Shown piece by piece: positions 34,488 to 42,116 of a stretch of DNA of 50,570 nt. The stretch's first letter is position 1, and every line of letters begins with the position of its first letter. The translations under genes were made by a program, and so were the position numbers. A model generated the notes under the pieces. It worked only from the letters and a program-made list of their open reading frames with translations. It was not told the origin of the DNA and made no database searches. Source of the DNA: Nostoc sp. CHAB 5824 (lineage in GTDB: Bacteria > Cyanobacteriota > Cyanobacteriia > Cyanobacteriales > Nostocaceae); assembly GCF_020829665.1 (NCBI RefSeq), contig NZ_JAIVFT010000030.1, positions 1 to 50,570 of the forward strand, written 5' to 3'.

Positions 34488-35687
34488 TCAAGCTCCTGAA
34501 TATAATTGGACAGGAAACGAATGGCTCAACAGAGGATAATAGACATTCGCCAGATCGCTATCTGCCGAGATCGCCATTATGCAGTGCTTCACCAGGTCAT
34601 ACAGCGGAGCACAACCGAAGGTTATATCCTTCTCTAAACTCAACCGCAGCACCTCTCCTTGTCCTGCGATAAAGCCTTTGTTAGAAATGTAAATGTCACC
34701 ATCAGAACCGATTTCTAGACCTGTCGGATTAATTAACTCATCATCCAAGATCGTGGTGCGAGTTTTACCATCTGGAGACACATAAATCAGGGCACCTGCG
34801 TCACTTCCATTCAAGATTCCATCCGCATCATATTCCAGGACGTACAGACCGCCAGATTTATCAAAGGCCAGATCGGCGATATGCGTAAATCCCCCTGCAT
34901 AGACTTCCGGTTGACCTTCAGCATTGATGCGATAAACTTGTGCAGTTTCTGCTTGAAAAGGAAACCCAGTTAACTCGCCAACATAGAGAGCGTTATCAGG
35001 GCCAACGGTAACTGAGGTGGGGACAGGCTGCCGCACCACGGCTTCACCTGTGAGTGGATCAGTCGTGGTACGAGTTGGAAAGACGGTTTCTAAAGTCGGT
35101 TCGCCACCAAAGGCTCGCTGAAAGAGCAAAGCATTGGCACCTGCATCTACGACATAGGCTATATTATCTGCAATCAGCAAGTCATAGAGGTTGGTGTCTA
35201 CGTTTTGCCCATCAGGGTTGTTATTTTGTTCATAAGCACCAAAATCGCTCAATCTTATCCAGGAAGCACCACCATCAAAGTTATTGATCGCGAGCAACTG
35301 GCTAAAATCAGGAACTTGTAGAAGGTTATCTCGATTAGCTGGATTACCAGTAAGACCAATGATCGCATAGGCGTTTCCATAGGCATCAAACTCAATGTCA
35401 TTCACACCTGCTGCATCCGATCCATCAGGTAATGCCAGCGATGGTAGTCCAGTTACGACTCGTTTTACAACACCGTTTTGAATGCGGGTAATTGCACCTG
35501 TTGCACCATAGAATACAGACGCGCCCGGTTGAGTTGGAGATGGAATACTGGCACCTGTCCCCCCTCGTCCTGCTTCGGCAACATAAAGTGCCCCATCAGG
35601 TCCAAAGTTCAGCTTACGTGGACTATCCAGACCGGATGCCAGCACTTCAATTCGCGATATCTGTGGCGTTTCTACTGTTGCAGACAT
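34488..35687 (-). CDS. ScyD/ScyE family NHL-type protein
   Basis: A 399-residue beta-propeller protein (ISRIEVLASGLDSPRKLNFG, PDGALYVAEAGRGG, GVNDIEFDAYGNAYAIIGLT). ScyD/ScyE proteins accompany scytonemin synthesis in cyanobacteria, but related copies occur elsewhere; no other scytonemin genes are here. It lacks a signal peptide, unlike many relatives. The last 45 residues (from DITFGCAPLYDLVKH) do not look like family sequence and suggest a frameshift or replaced end. AGGAGGAAAATT precedes the ATG. It lies 35 bp upstream of the DUF981 gene. Confidence 0.85.
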   Translation of the reverse strand: MSATVETPQISRIEVLASGLDSPRKLNFGPDGALYVAEAGRGGTGASIPSPTQPGASVFYGATGAITRIQNGVVKRVVTGLPSLALPDGSDAAGVNDIEFDAYGNAYAIIGLTGNPANRDNLLQVPDFSQLLAINNFDGGASWIRLSDFGAYEQNNNPDGQNVDTNLYDLLIADNIAYVVDAGANALLFQRAFGGEPTLETVFPTRTTTDPLTGEAVVRQPVPTSVTVGPDNALYVGELTGFPFQAETAQVYRINAEGQPEVYAGGFTHIADLAFDKSGGLYVLEYDADGILNGSDAGALIYVSPDGKTRTTILDDELINPTGLEIGSDGDIYISNKGFIAGQGEVLRLSLEKDITFGCAPLYDLVKHCIMAISADSDLANVYYPLLSHSFPVQLYSGA

Positions 35688-35949
35688 AATTTTCCTCCTT
35701 TGAATTTACGATGCTCTATCCTCAGTAGCGGACAAAAACTGAAGCAAAAATGCCTGTCGCATTGCTTTGTAGCCCCAGTTTTGGCTTCAGAAATACTCTT
35801 TCACAACAGCATCTATTTCATATCCTGACGACGACTTTGCTCCTGGAAGGAATGGCACTAAGAAAAGGGAAAATCGTTGAGGCAGCTCTTGTGCTCTTGA
35901 GCAAAGGAGCAGAGGAGAAAGAAGAAATTTTAGGCATTGCGTTCAGATA

Positions 35950-36142
35950 TTTAGGACTTACGCACTGTACAAATTAACCATAATATGTATAACCATATTT
36001 GGTCGTTTTAGGCGCTTCGCATAACCCTGATGTACTCGCATATTTGCGTAGGCGTAGCCCGTCGTAGACATCGCTAGGTGCTAAACATGGTTAAAACACC
36101 CAAATTGCGTGTAGTATTTATGTACTATGCGTAAGTTCTAAT
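35950..36142. mobile_element. MITE-like element (about 193 bp)
   Basis: Left end TTAGGACTTACGCACTGTAC and right end, read in reverse, TTAGAACTTACGCATAGTAC form terminal inverted repeats. No coding capacity. The interior holds a dispersed palindromic repeat (36044-36074). A 17-bp piece of its right end recurs at 19078-19094. The rest of 35688-36221 shows no gene. Confidence 0.7.
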
Positions 36143-36221
36143 ATTTAGAAATTCCCCTCTGCACCCCTGCATCCCTGCAATCCTTACGCCACCTACCCTT
36201 CAGCTTAACTTAGTGCCATTC

Positions 36222-36390
36222 ATGTGTATCATTTGAGCCTGACTCAACTTATGAATCACAGCGTTTTTTCACAGGACAGGAATCCGGCAGGTCACTGATT
36301 ATTTCTGCTGAAGAAAGTCCAGTAACAAGGGATTGACCTGATCAGCATGAGTCCAGTTGATGGCGTGCGGCCCGCCGGGAATGACAACCA
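36222..36390. repeat. Direct repeat, copy B
   Basis: Partner of 32131-32302. It covers the end of the intact alpha/beta hydrolase gene, a decayed rubredoxin tail (CPVKKRCDS, stop 36252-36254) and the TGAGCCTGACTCA palindrome (36234-36246). The rubredoxin end here has lost the PR residues through a change to TAA. Confidence 0.8.
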
Positions 36391-37159
36391 GTTGACTGTT
36401 TTTAATCAGCTTTGGAAGTCTTGCTGCGGTGGACTCAAGCGGCAGAATCCGATCGCTATCTCCATGAATAATCAGAGTCGGCACATCAATGCGGGGCAGA
36501 TCATCGCGGAAATCGGTGAGCCAGGAGGGTACACAGTCCAAAGTCCCTTTAGCAGAAGCCCCTACTGCCACATTCCAACTGGCTTGGATCGCTTCATTGC
36601 TGATGCGTTGGCGTAGCCTCTCGGAACGAGAATCGCCAAGCAATACATCAACATTGAAGAACTCTTTGAAAAAGGCAGAGAAATAAGCTGGACGATCGTC
36701 AACAATCGCTTTCATAATGCCATCGAAAACGCTTTGATCAACACCCTCTGGATTGTCGTCTGTCTTTAACAGAAACGGTGGAACGGGAGCCATCAGCACG
36801 GCTTTCTGCACCCGCTCTGAGCCGTATTTGCCAAGATAACGTGTGACTTCACCTGTTCCCATTGAGAAACCGACCAGCACGGTATTTTGCAAGTCAAGCT
36901 TGGTCATGAGTGTATTCAAATCGGCGGCGAAGGTATCGTAGTCATAGCCAGATGAGGGCTGACTGGAGTTGCCAAATCCTCGGCGATCGTAGGTAATTAC
37001 TCGATATCCTGCATTCAGTAAAACTAAAACCTGCTTCTCCCAGGAATGTCCGTTCAATGGAAATCCATGAATCAGAACAATCGCTTGACCTGTCCCAATA
37101 TCTTCGTAGTAGAGATCGATGGTTGCAGAGTTTTCTTGACCAACGGTAATGTAAGGCAT
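36299..37159 (-). CDS. Alpha/beta hydrolase (non-heme chloroperoxidase-like)
   Basis: A 286-residue hydrolase. Oxyanion region VLIHGFPLNGHSW, nucleophile VGFSMGTGE, acid in IIHGDSDRILP and catalytic His in PGGPHAINWTH. The RRGFGNSSQP block is typical of the cofactor-free haloperoxidase or esterase group. The ATG at 37157-37159, with GGAG upstream, starts it (MPYITVGQENSA). About 11 residues after VLLGDS (to LRQRISNE) are encoded by a dispersed repeat at 36603-36639 inserted in frame; relatives should read VLLG directly into RISNEAIQ. Confidence 0.9.
   Translation of the reverse strand: MPYITVGQENSATIDLYYEDIGTGQAIVLIHGFPLNGHSWEKQVLVLLNAGYRVITYDRRGFGNSSQPSSGYDYDTFAADLNTLMTKLDLQNTVLVGFSMGTGEVTRYLGKYGSERVQKAVLMAPVPPFLLKTDDNPEGVDQSVFDGIMKAIVDDRPAYFSAFFKEFFNVDVLLGDSRSERLRQRISNEAIQASWNVAVGASAKGTLDCVPSWLTDFRDDLPRIDVPTLIIHGDSDRILPLESTAARLPKLIKNSQLVVIPGGPHAINWTHADQVNPLLLDFLQQK
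36603..36639. repeat. Dispersed repeat inserted in the hydrolase gene
   Basis: GCGTTGGCGTAGCCTCTCGG and the following bases match the GCGTAGCC-type repeats elsewhere in the window. It adds residues without breaking the frame. Confidence 0.55.
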
Positions 37160-37280
37160 GAGAGGTTTCTCCGTTGTAAATTGATGATGTGTTTTTGTCT
37201 GTTGCATCACAATTGTTATGCAGAGATCGAGCACCATCTTAACAATGCTGCGTTAAGCAGACTTCAAAGATGGGGCAAGC

Positions 37281-37384
37281 ATCCATTGCGTATCATCGGT
37301 TCAGAACGACAAGAATCCTTCATTGTTGCCTTGGGCGATCGCCGCGTTTGCCTCTTCTAAGATTGCTTTATTTTTGGCTGACAT
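37281..37384 (-). pseudogene. SnoaL-like gene, N-terminal fragment
   Basis: From the ATG at 37382-37384 it reads MSAKNKAILEEANAAIAQGN, NEGFLSF and then TGA where the intact gene has Cys. The frame continues TDDTQW, still recognisable, then is lost. It has the same ribosome binding site and leader as the gene at 26637. Confidence 0.85.
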
Positions 37385-37438
37385 TTGAATCTCTCCTCTG
37401 TTCAATTGGATGCTTTAAGCGATAACTTCGTTAAGCTT

Positions 37439-37512
37439 TCCTTCTCTACGAGAGGCTGCGCCAACGGAACGCTGCGCGTAGCTTGCTTCCCCGTAGGGGT
37501 ACGCTAACGCTG
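37439..37512. repeat. Dispersed palindromic repeat
   Basis: A long copy with CTACGAGAGGCTGCGCC and GCTTCCCCGTAGGGGTACGC, replacing the body of an SDR gene right after its first 25 codons. Confidence 0.6.
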
Positions 37513-37573
37513 TTGCTCTACCAATTCCCGCTGTTCCTCCAGTAACTAAAGCCACTTTATCTTGCAGTATCAT
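37499..37573 (-). pseudogene. SDR N-terminal fragment
   Basis: Starts at the ATG 37571-37573: MILQDKVALVTGGTAGIGRA, then TALAY. This is the Rossmann start of a short-chain dehydrogenase, nearly identical to the gene at 40991. It runs into a dispersed repeat and ends. Confidence 0.85.
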
Positions 37574-37661
37574 CCTGTTTCTCCTGTCCCAAGCAATATT
37601 GACCTTCAGCACACAATCAAACTCCGAGCCGTTTAGCAATTACCAACGCCGTAAAGCTGGT

Positions 37662-38630
37662 CTAATTTTCTGTAAACTTCAGCACAATTTTGCCCCGTGT
37701 TCCTCCCTGCTCTAGACGCTGATGTGCCAGAACGACCTGATCCCAAGACCATACTGAATCAATCACTGGGCGAAGCTGATGACGCTCGATGAGTTTTGTC
37801 AAAGCCTCTAATTTTGCTCGGTACTGGGGTGAAAAAACAAAATGAATCGTCAGATTCTTACCCCATGCTTGAAGAAGCGATTGCGGTATTGCAATGTCTA
37901 CAATGCTTGTAAGCCTACCAAAGGGACGAATGATTTCTAGACTACGCTGAATTGTTTCTCCACCGATCGTATCTAGAACTAAATCCACACCCAGTCCATT
38001 TGTTTCTTGACGAATGACTTCTACGTAATCTTCATTTTTGTAATCAATCACCCGATCTGCGCCTAGTTCTGTCACGAAATCTCGGTTTCTAGAACTACAC
38101 GTCGCAAAAACGTATGCCCCTATCGCTTTGGCGAGTTGAACTGCGATCGAACCCACTCCACCCGCACCCGCATGGATGAGAACTGTTTCACCAACTTGTA
38201 GATTGCCCCTAGCCACTAGACAATCCCAAGCAGTTCCGCCTGCAAGCGGAAAAGAAGCTGCTTCAATGTGCGATAGATTTGCAGGCTTCAATGCAACAAT
38301 CGCTGCATCAGCCACATGATACTGAGCGTAACTACCGAATTCTCCAAAAATTTGCGGCGAGTAATACACGTTGTTTCCCACCTTGAAATCAGTCACAGCT
38401 TCGCCAATTGCCTCAATCACCCCTGAAACATCGACTCCAAGGATGGCGGGTAATTGAACCAGCTCCTTGTAATCACCACGACGAGTTTGGTAATCGACCG
38501 GGTTAATCGAGGTTGCACAAACTCTGACTAACACCTGATTCGCCTTTAGTGTTGGTGTGGGAACAGTTTGAATCTCGAACTTCTCAGCATCACCAAACGC
38601 AGTTAATACGGCTGCTTTCATAGATTCCAT
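37662..38630 (-). CDS. NADP-dependent zinc-type alcohol dehydrogenase-like oxidoreductase
   Basis: A 322-residue medium-chain reductase of the quinone oxidoreductase group. The GroES-like domain (residues about 25-130, INPVDYQTRRGDYKELVQLP) lacks the structural-zinc cysteines. The Rossmann domain has VLIHAGAGGVGSIAVQLAKA (about 150-170), typical for NADPH. It should reduce quinones or activated double bonds. The ATG is at 38628-38630; the Met three codons later is also possible. Cytoplasmic. Confidence 0.92.
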   Translation of the reverse strand: MESMKAAVLTAFGDAEKFEIQTVPTPTLKANQVLVRVCATSINPVDYQTRRGDYKELVQLPAILGVDVSGVIEAIGEAVTDFKVGNNVYYSPQIFGEFGSYAQYHVADAAIVALKPANLSHIEAASFPLAGGTAWDCLVARGNLQVGETVLIHAGAGGVGSIAVQLAKAIGAYVFATCSSRNRDFVTELGADRVIDYKNEDYVEVIRQETNGLGVDLVLDTIGGETIQRSLEIIRPFGRLTSIVDIAIPQSLLQAWGKNLTIHFVFSPQYRAKLEALTKLIERHQLRPVIDSVWSWDQVVLAHQRLEQGGTRGKIVLKFTEN

Positions 38631-38707
38631 CTGTGGTAATTATCCTTGTTGTAGAGTAAACAGTGCCGTTGTACAACCCGGCCTTCACACGACCAGCACT
38701 CAACTGT

Positions 38708-39050
38708 TTAGAACATCGTGTTATCGTTAGCCGACGCTTCCGGGATAGTCTGTAGCACGTCCCAATGCTGACTATCTTGCCTTTATCATCCAGGCGGAAG
38801 ATGTCGATGCCTGCCCAGTCGTTGTCGTCCGGCCATTGTTGGTAGCAATGCAAGACTACATAATCGCCTTCAGCGAAGACGCGCTTAAACTGGACGCACT
38901 TGCCCGGATATTCTTTCGCTATCCTCTCAAAATATTCGATGAAAGCCTGCTTCCCGTCGGACACCGCTTTCTTTGTGCTAGATGATACACGTCGCCGACA
39001 TATTTCTCGATGGCTTCTACGGGCTGACACTGAACGATGCTGGTTGCAAA
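38708..39050 (-). pseudogene. SnoaL-like aldol condensation-type protein, two frameshifts
   Basis: Core sequence SDGKQAFIEYFERIAKEYPG, then VFAEGDYVVLHCYQQWPDDN and GIDIFRLDDKGKIV is clear SnoaL-like sequence. After KIV one base is missing: the neighbouring frame continues HWDVLQTIPEASANDNTMF to TAA 38708-38710, the natural end. Upstream the other frame reads EAIEKYVGDVY, so a second shift lies near 38975. The gene is inactive. Confidence 0.75.
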
Positions 39051-39089
39051 ATGGCGGGTTTGGGTATTGATGTTTGCTGGCTCCTACAC

Positions 39090-39671
39090 TTAGTCGCGCT
39101 CGATTAGTGTGTTTGAAGGTAAGTTGGGATCGATCGCCTTACGCGCACTGTCAACGCCCACGACGGGAAGTGTACCCGGATCGAGCAAGCCGACTTGGAC
39201 CAATACACTTGCCTGATCCCAGTAAATGTGTTCGTGGGCTAGTTTGCCGTCACGGAACTGGACGATCGCTACTACTGGCACTTCCACCCGTTTTTCGGTG
39301 GGAGCAACGCCGGGTAATATCCATTCCATCCAAACAGTATGAGTGAACTTAGCCATCATTTCATCCACGAGTTGATCTGTCCCGATCGTGCGCGAGATTA
39401 GGGTCAACTCCGTGTCCGGCGGCATCTGTGGAATGAGGTATTTGGAATAAAACTCGCGCAGTGCTGGTTTCCCGACTCCCCCAGTCATTACCGGGATGTG
39501 GTTAACGTAAGCATCTTCAACCATCGTAGCGAGGGCATCTTCAGTACTGTGAGTGCCAAACTCGTACTGTAAATGCTCTTCCCAAAGTGCTTGCAAAGAC
39601 TCCTGGGCTGGTGTCAAATTGGTAGTTGCTTGTAAATTTGCTTGTCCGTCTACAGTTTGCTCTTTGACCAT
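39090..39671 (-). CDS. SnoaL-like/NTF2-fold protein (polyketide cyclase-like)
   Basis: A 193-residue protein with an NTF2-like fold: EEHLQYEFGTHSTEDALATM, AYVNHIPVMTGGVGKPALRE, VVAIVQFRDGKLAHEHIYWD. The conserved HEHIYWDQASVL block is typical of SnoaL-like proteins annotated as ester cyclases or carboxymethylenebutenolidase-like. The substrate is unknown. The ATG is at 39669-39671 with AGGAG upstream. No signal peptide. Confidence 0.85.
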   Translation of the reverse strand: MVKEQTVDGQANLQATTNLTPAQESLQALWEEHLQYEFGTHSTEDALATMVEDAYVNHIPVMTGGVGKPALREFYSKYLIPQMPPDTELTLISRTIGTDQLVDEMMAKFTHTVWMEWILPGVAPTEKRVEVPVVAIVQFRDGKLAHEHIYWDQASVLVQVGLLDPGTLPVVGVDSARKAIDPNLPSNTLIERD

Positions 39672-39782
39672 GATTAAATACTCCTGGTTCTATCTATCTA
39701 AAGTGTCTTGAGTTCCAATGCTTGACTGCTTTCAGGTTCTTAAAATGATTTGTCAGATTCTTGTGATGTTAGTGAACTTGTT

Positions 39783-40062
39783 TCAATGGACGTATAAGCA
39801 TTCAGCGCCTGTTTCACGAATCAGTTTGGCAGTTTTTTCACCTTCTGCATCGCGTCTGCCTGAGTTAGCAACCATAAACTTTGGTGGCTCTATGTATGTC
39901 GTTGCCATCCATTGGCGAACGGCTTCTTTTCCTTGAAGGGTCTTGTCGCCTACAAATGTCCATTGCGTGTCGTCAGCGCAGAACGACAAAAATCCTTCAT
40001 TATTGCCTGAGCGCGATCACCGCGTTTGCCTCTAATAAAATTGCTTTGTTTTTCTCTGACAT
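39783..40062 (-). pseudogene. Chimera of SnoaL-like and SDR gene pieces
   Basis: From the ATG 40060-40062 it reads MSEKNKAILLEANAVIA, then shifts frame and continues GNNEGFLSFCADDTQWTFVG, KTLQGKEAVRQWMATTYIEP as in the gene at 26637. After PPKFMVAN the sequence switches to GRRDAEGEKTAKLIRETGAE, which matches the SDR gene at 40991 (GRRMDEGEKTVRLIQEAGGE). It is a recombination product of two neighbours, ending at TGA 39783-39785. Confidence 0.85.
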
Positions 40063-40081
40063 CTGAATCTCTCCATAGGTT

Positions 40082-40483
40082 TTAGCTCGTGATTGCAGTA
40101 ACGCGGATCTCAATACGCATCGTTGGAAGTCCAAGAGCTGCAACCCCTACCTCTGTCCAAATTGGGGCATGGTTGGGCATGTAATGACGAAATAGCTTGA
40201 CCATCACATCGTTAACCTCTGGGGGAAACCCTCTAACATGGTAAGAATTGATGTGGACAACATGCTCCCAACCCGCACCGGCAGTTGCCAAGGTTCGCTC
40301 TACGTTCCGAAACGCCTGAGCAATTTCGTCTGCGAGCGATTCGGGAATTTGCAGATCGTCATCCCAGCCACCTTGTCCTGATGTCTCCACGCGATTGCCA
40401 ATTTTTACCGCTTGCGAGTAATGCAATTTATTCAGCATATATTCGCCATAACCGGGGGTGACAAAAAACTTTGGTTTATTCAT
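40082..40483 (-). CDS. RidA family protein
   Basis: A 133-residue RidA/YjgF-type protein (MNKPKFFVTPGYGEYMLNKL, HYSQAVKIGNRVETSGQGGW, RNVERTLATAGAGWEHVVHI). RidA hydrolyses reactive enamines; in this group the exact substrate is unknown. The active-site Arg of true RidA is replaced or shifted near MRIEIRVTAI. The ATG at 40481-40483 has AAGGA upstream. Same direction as the SDR gene ahead of it. Confidence 0.88.
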   Translation of the reverse strand: MNKPKFFVTPGYGEYMLNKLHYSQAVKIGNRVETSGQGGWDDDLQIPESLADEIAQAFRNVERTLATAGAGWEHVVHINSYHVRGFPPEVNDVMVKLFRHYMPNHAPIWTEVGVAALGLPTMRIEIRVTAITS

Positions 40484-40496
40484 TGTGTTCCTTTGT

Positions 40497-40991
40497 TTAG
40501 TACGTTTGACATCGTGAATGAGATGGAGTGCTGAGTATGTTAGGAAGTGCAACGACTCCAACCGCAGATGCCATATTGACGATTGCACCACTTCCCTGTT
40601 TCAACATCTGAGTGATTTCATATTTCATCGACAACCAAACGCCTTTAACATTGACGTTCATCGTGCGATCGTATTCCGCTTCTGTTTGCTCAATCAAAGA
40701 GGGATTTTCGCCGACCGTTCCGGCATTATTAAAGGCAATATCCAACCGACCAAAAACGTCAACCGCCTTATGAACCATTGCTTTAACATCAGCTTCTTTC
40801 GTGACATCTGCTTGCACAAAAATAGCCTCTCCGCCAGCTTCCTGAATCAATCGAACTGTTTTTTCACCTTCATCCATTCGACGACCCACTACTACCACCT
40901 TTGCTTGTTGTTTGGCATAAGCGATCGCTGTTGCTCTACCGATTCCCGATGTGCCTCCGATGACTAACGCCACTTTATCTTGCAGTATCAT
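40497..40991 (-). pseudogene. Short-chain dehydrogenase (SDR), 3'-truncated
   Basis: The product has the SDR Rossmann start (VALVIGGTSGIGRATAIAYA), DVTKEADV, NNAGTVGENP and NMASAVGVV, where the catalytic Ser region begins. After ALPN it ends ILSTPSHSRCQTY, so the catalytic YxxxK and the C-terminal DGG block are missing; about 165 of the usual 250 residues remain. A matching C-terminal piece lies at 28920-28988. Its ATG overlaps the stop of the small gene upstream (ATGA). Confidence 0.85.
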
Positions 40992-41170
40992 TCTGTTTCT
41001 CCTGTTTTAATTTCATCGGTTTGTCTCAGGTAAGTTTGTCTTAGCAACTCAGTGACTTCTTGCGCGATCGCAATCAGGGCATGATTAACTGAGGAGTCGC
41101 GAAGAGAAGCAGTCTGAGGTGTACCTTCATGCCCAAAATTATTCTTGCCTTGTACTAATAAATGCGGCAT
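40988..41170 (-). CDS. Small hypothetical protein coupled to SDR gene
   Basis: A 60-residue protein (MPHLLVQGKNNFGHEGTPQT, VNHALIAIAQEVTELLRQTY) of unknown family; helical and acidic at the end. Its stop overlaps the SDR start (ATGA). The ATG is at 41168-41170. Coupling suggests it is genuinely translated, or that it is the leader of the SDR message. Confidence 0.45.
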   Translation of the reverse strand: MPHLLVQGKNNFGHEGTPQTASLRDSSVNHALIAIAQEVTELLRQTYLRQTDEIKTGETE

Positions 41171-41284
41171 AGAATTATCCTCAATGAAATACTGATTTGT
41201 AATTGACTAAATTAATACGCAGGAATTCAGTTGTTGGCATGGTTCAAAAAGCGGTAATTTTGTTCAGTGAAACAGGCAAAATCT

Positions 41285-41305
41285 AGCCATCAAATTTAGA
41301 TGGCT
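41285..41305 (-). terminator. Possible terminator of the DsbA-like gene
   Basis: AGCCATC/GATGGCT stem (41285-41291, 41299-41305) with a 7-base loop, 52 bp after the stop of the DsbA-like gene, followed on the minus strand by AGATTTTG. The U-run is short. Confidence 0.4.
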
Positions 41306-41356
41306 TACAGCACTTACAGGCAAGTCAGATATGAATTGGGAGCAAAGATCGGGGAA

Positions 41357-41914
41357 CTAATGATTTGCAGCAATCATGGCTGCCATCAACTCCGTCGTAT
41401 TCCAGCGCTCGATATACCGAATTCCATTGATAAACAAGGCTGGGGCAGTCGTCACTCCACTCTCTATTCCGCCTTTGATATCTTCATCGATGCGATCGAC
41501 ATACACTTGTTTAGACAACTCTTTGAGAAATTGAGGAATGTCAAGCCCTAAATCATTGGCGTACTCGACAAGATAACCGTTCTCCAACCTTTGTTGATGG
41601 TCAAATAAAGTATCGCTCATTAACCAAAACTTTCCTTGGGCGGCGGCGGCAACGGCTGCTTGGGCTGCCCGTTGTGCCTGGGGATGAATCTGGATCTGTG
41701 GAAAATGGCGGAAGATAAAACATAAGTAATCCTCTCCAAAAGAAACCGTAAGCTCTTGCCGAATAATTTTAATCAGCTTGTAAACGGCTGCACTTCTAGG
41801 ACATTGATAATCCCCATACATCACTAATACCACGGCAGCACTTAGCACACCTTGACTGTGATCTTGGGTTGAAGCTGGCACAACTAAAGAACTGGAACTA
41901 TGGTCGTCGATCAT
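41357..41914 (-). CDS. DsbA-family thioredoxin-fold protein with CxxS site
   Basis: A 185-residue thioredoxin-fold protein with a DsbA-like helical insert: VVLVMYGDYQCPRSAAVYKL, then FRHFPQIQIHPQAQRAAQAA, and the cis-Pro loop GVTTAPALFINGIRY. The active site reads CPRS where CPxC is usual, so it cannot form the normal disulfide and may act as an isomerase, glutathione-linked or binding protein. There is no signal peptide, so it is probably cytoplasmic. The ATG is at 41912-41914. Confidence 0.88.
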   Translation of the reverse strand: MIDDHSSSSLVVPASTQDHSQGVLSAAVVLVMYGDYQCPRSAAVYKLIKIIRQELTVSFGEDYLCFIFRHFPQIQIHPQAQRAAQAAVAAAAQGKFWLMSDTLFDHQQRLENGYLVEYANDLGLDIPQFLKELSKQVYVDRIDEDIKGGIESGVTTAPALFINGIRYIERWNTTELMAAMIAANH

Positions 41915-42075
41915 CTTTCTACATCTGTATCAAGCATGGAACCTTGTGATTCACTTGCTCAATCCACATGAATTCAATATAAGCAATTGGCTTTTAGTTG
42001 TCGTCTACAGTGAGTTAACATTTTTAGGCTGTAATTTGATGGAGCAGCCGCTCCTTCTTAAGATAGAAGGTAGGC

Positions 42076-42091
42076 TCTAACTTAAGTTAGA
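42076..42091. promoter_or_regulatory. 16-bp perfect palindrome
   Basis: TCTAACTTAAGTTAGA is fully symmetric, in the gap between the response regulator stop and the DsbA-like gene. It could be an operator about 160 bp upstream of the DsbA-like gene. No U-run, so not a terminator. Confidence 0.35.
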
Positions 42092-42116
42092 ATCCGAATT
42101 TGATCGAAAGTACATC

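Noticed and set aside
35750..35977. 75-residue plus-strand frame upstream of the MITE
   Set aside because: It runs into the MITE end, has no ribosome binding site and matches no family I know.
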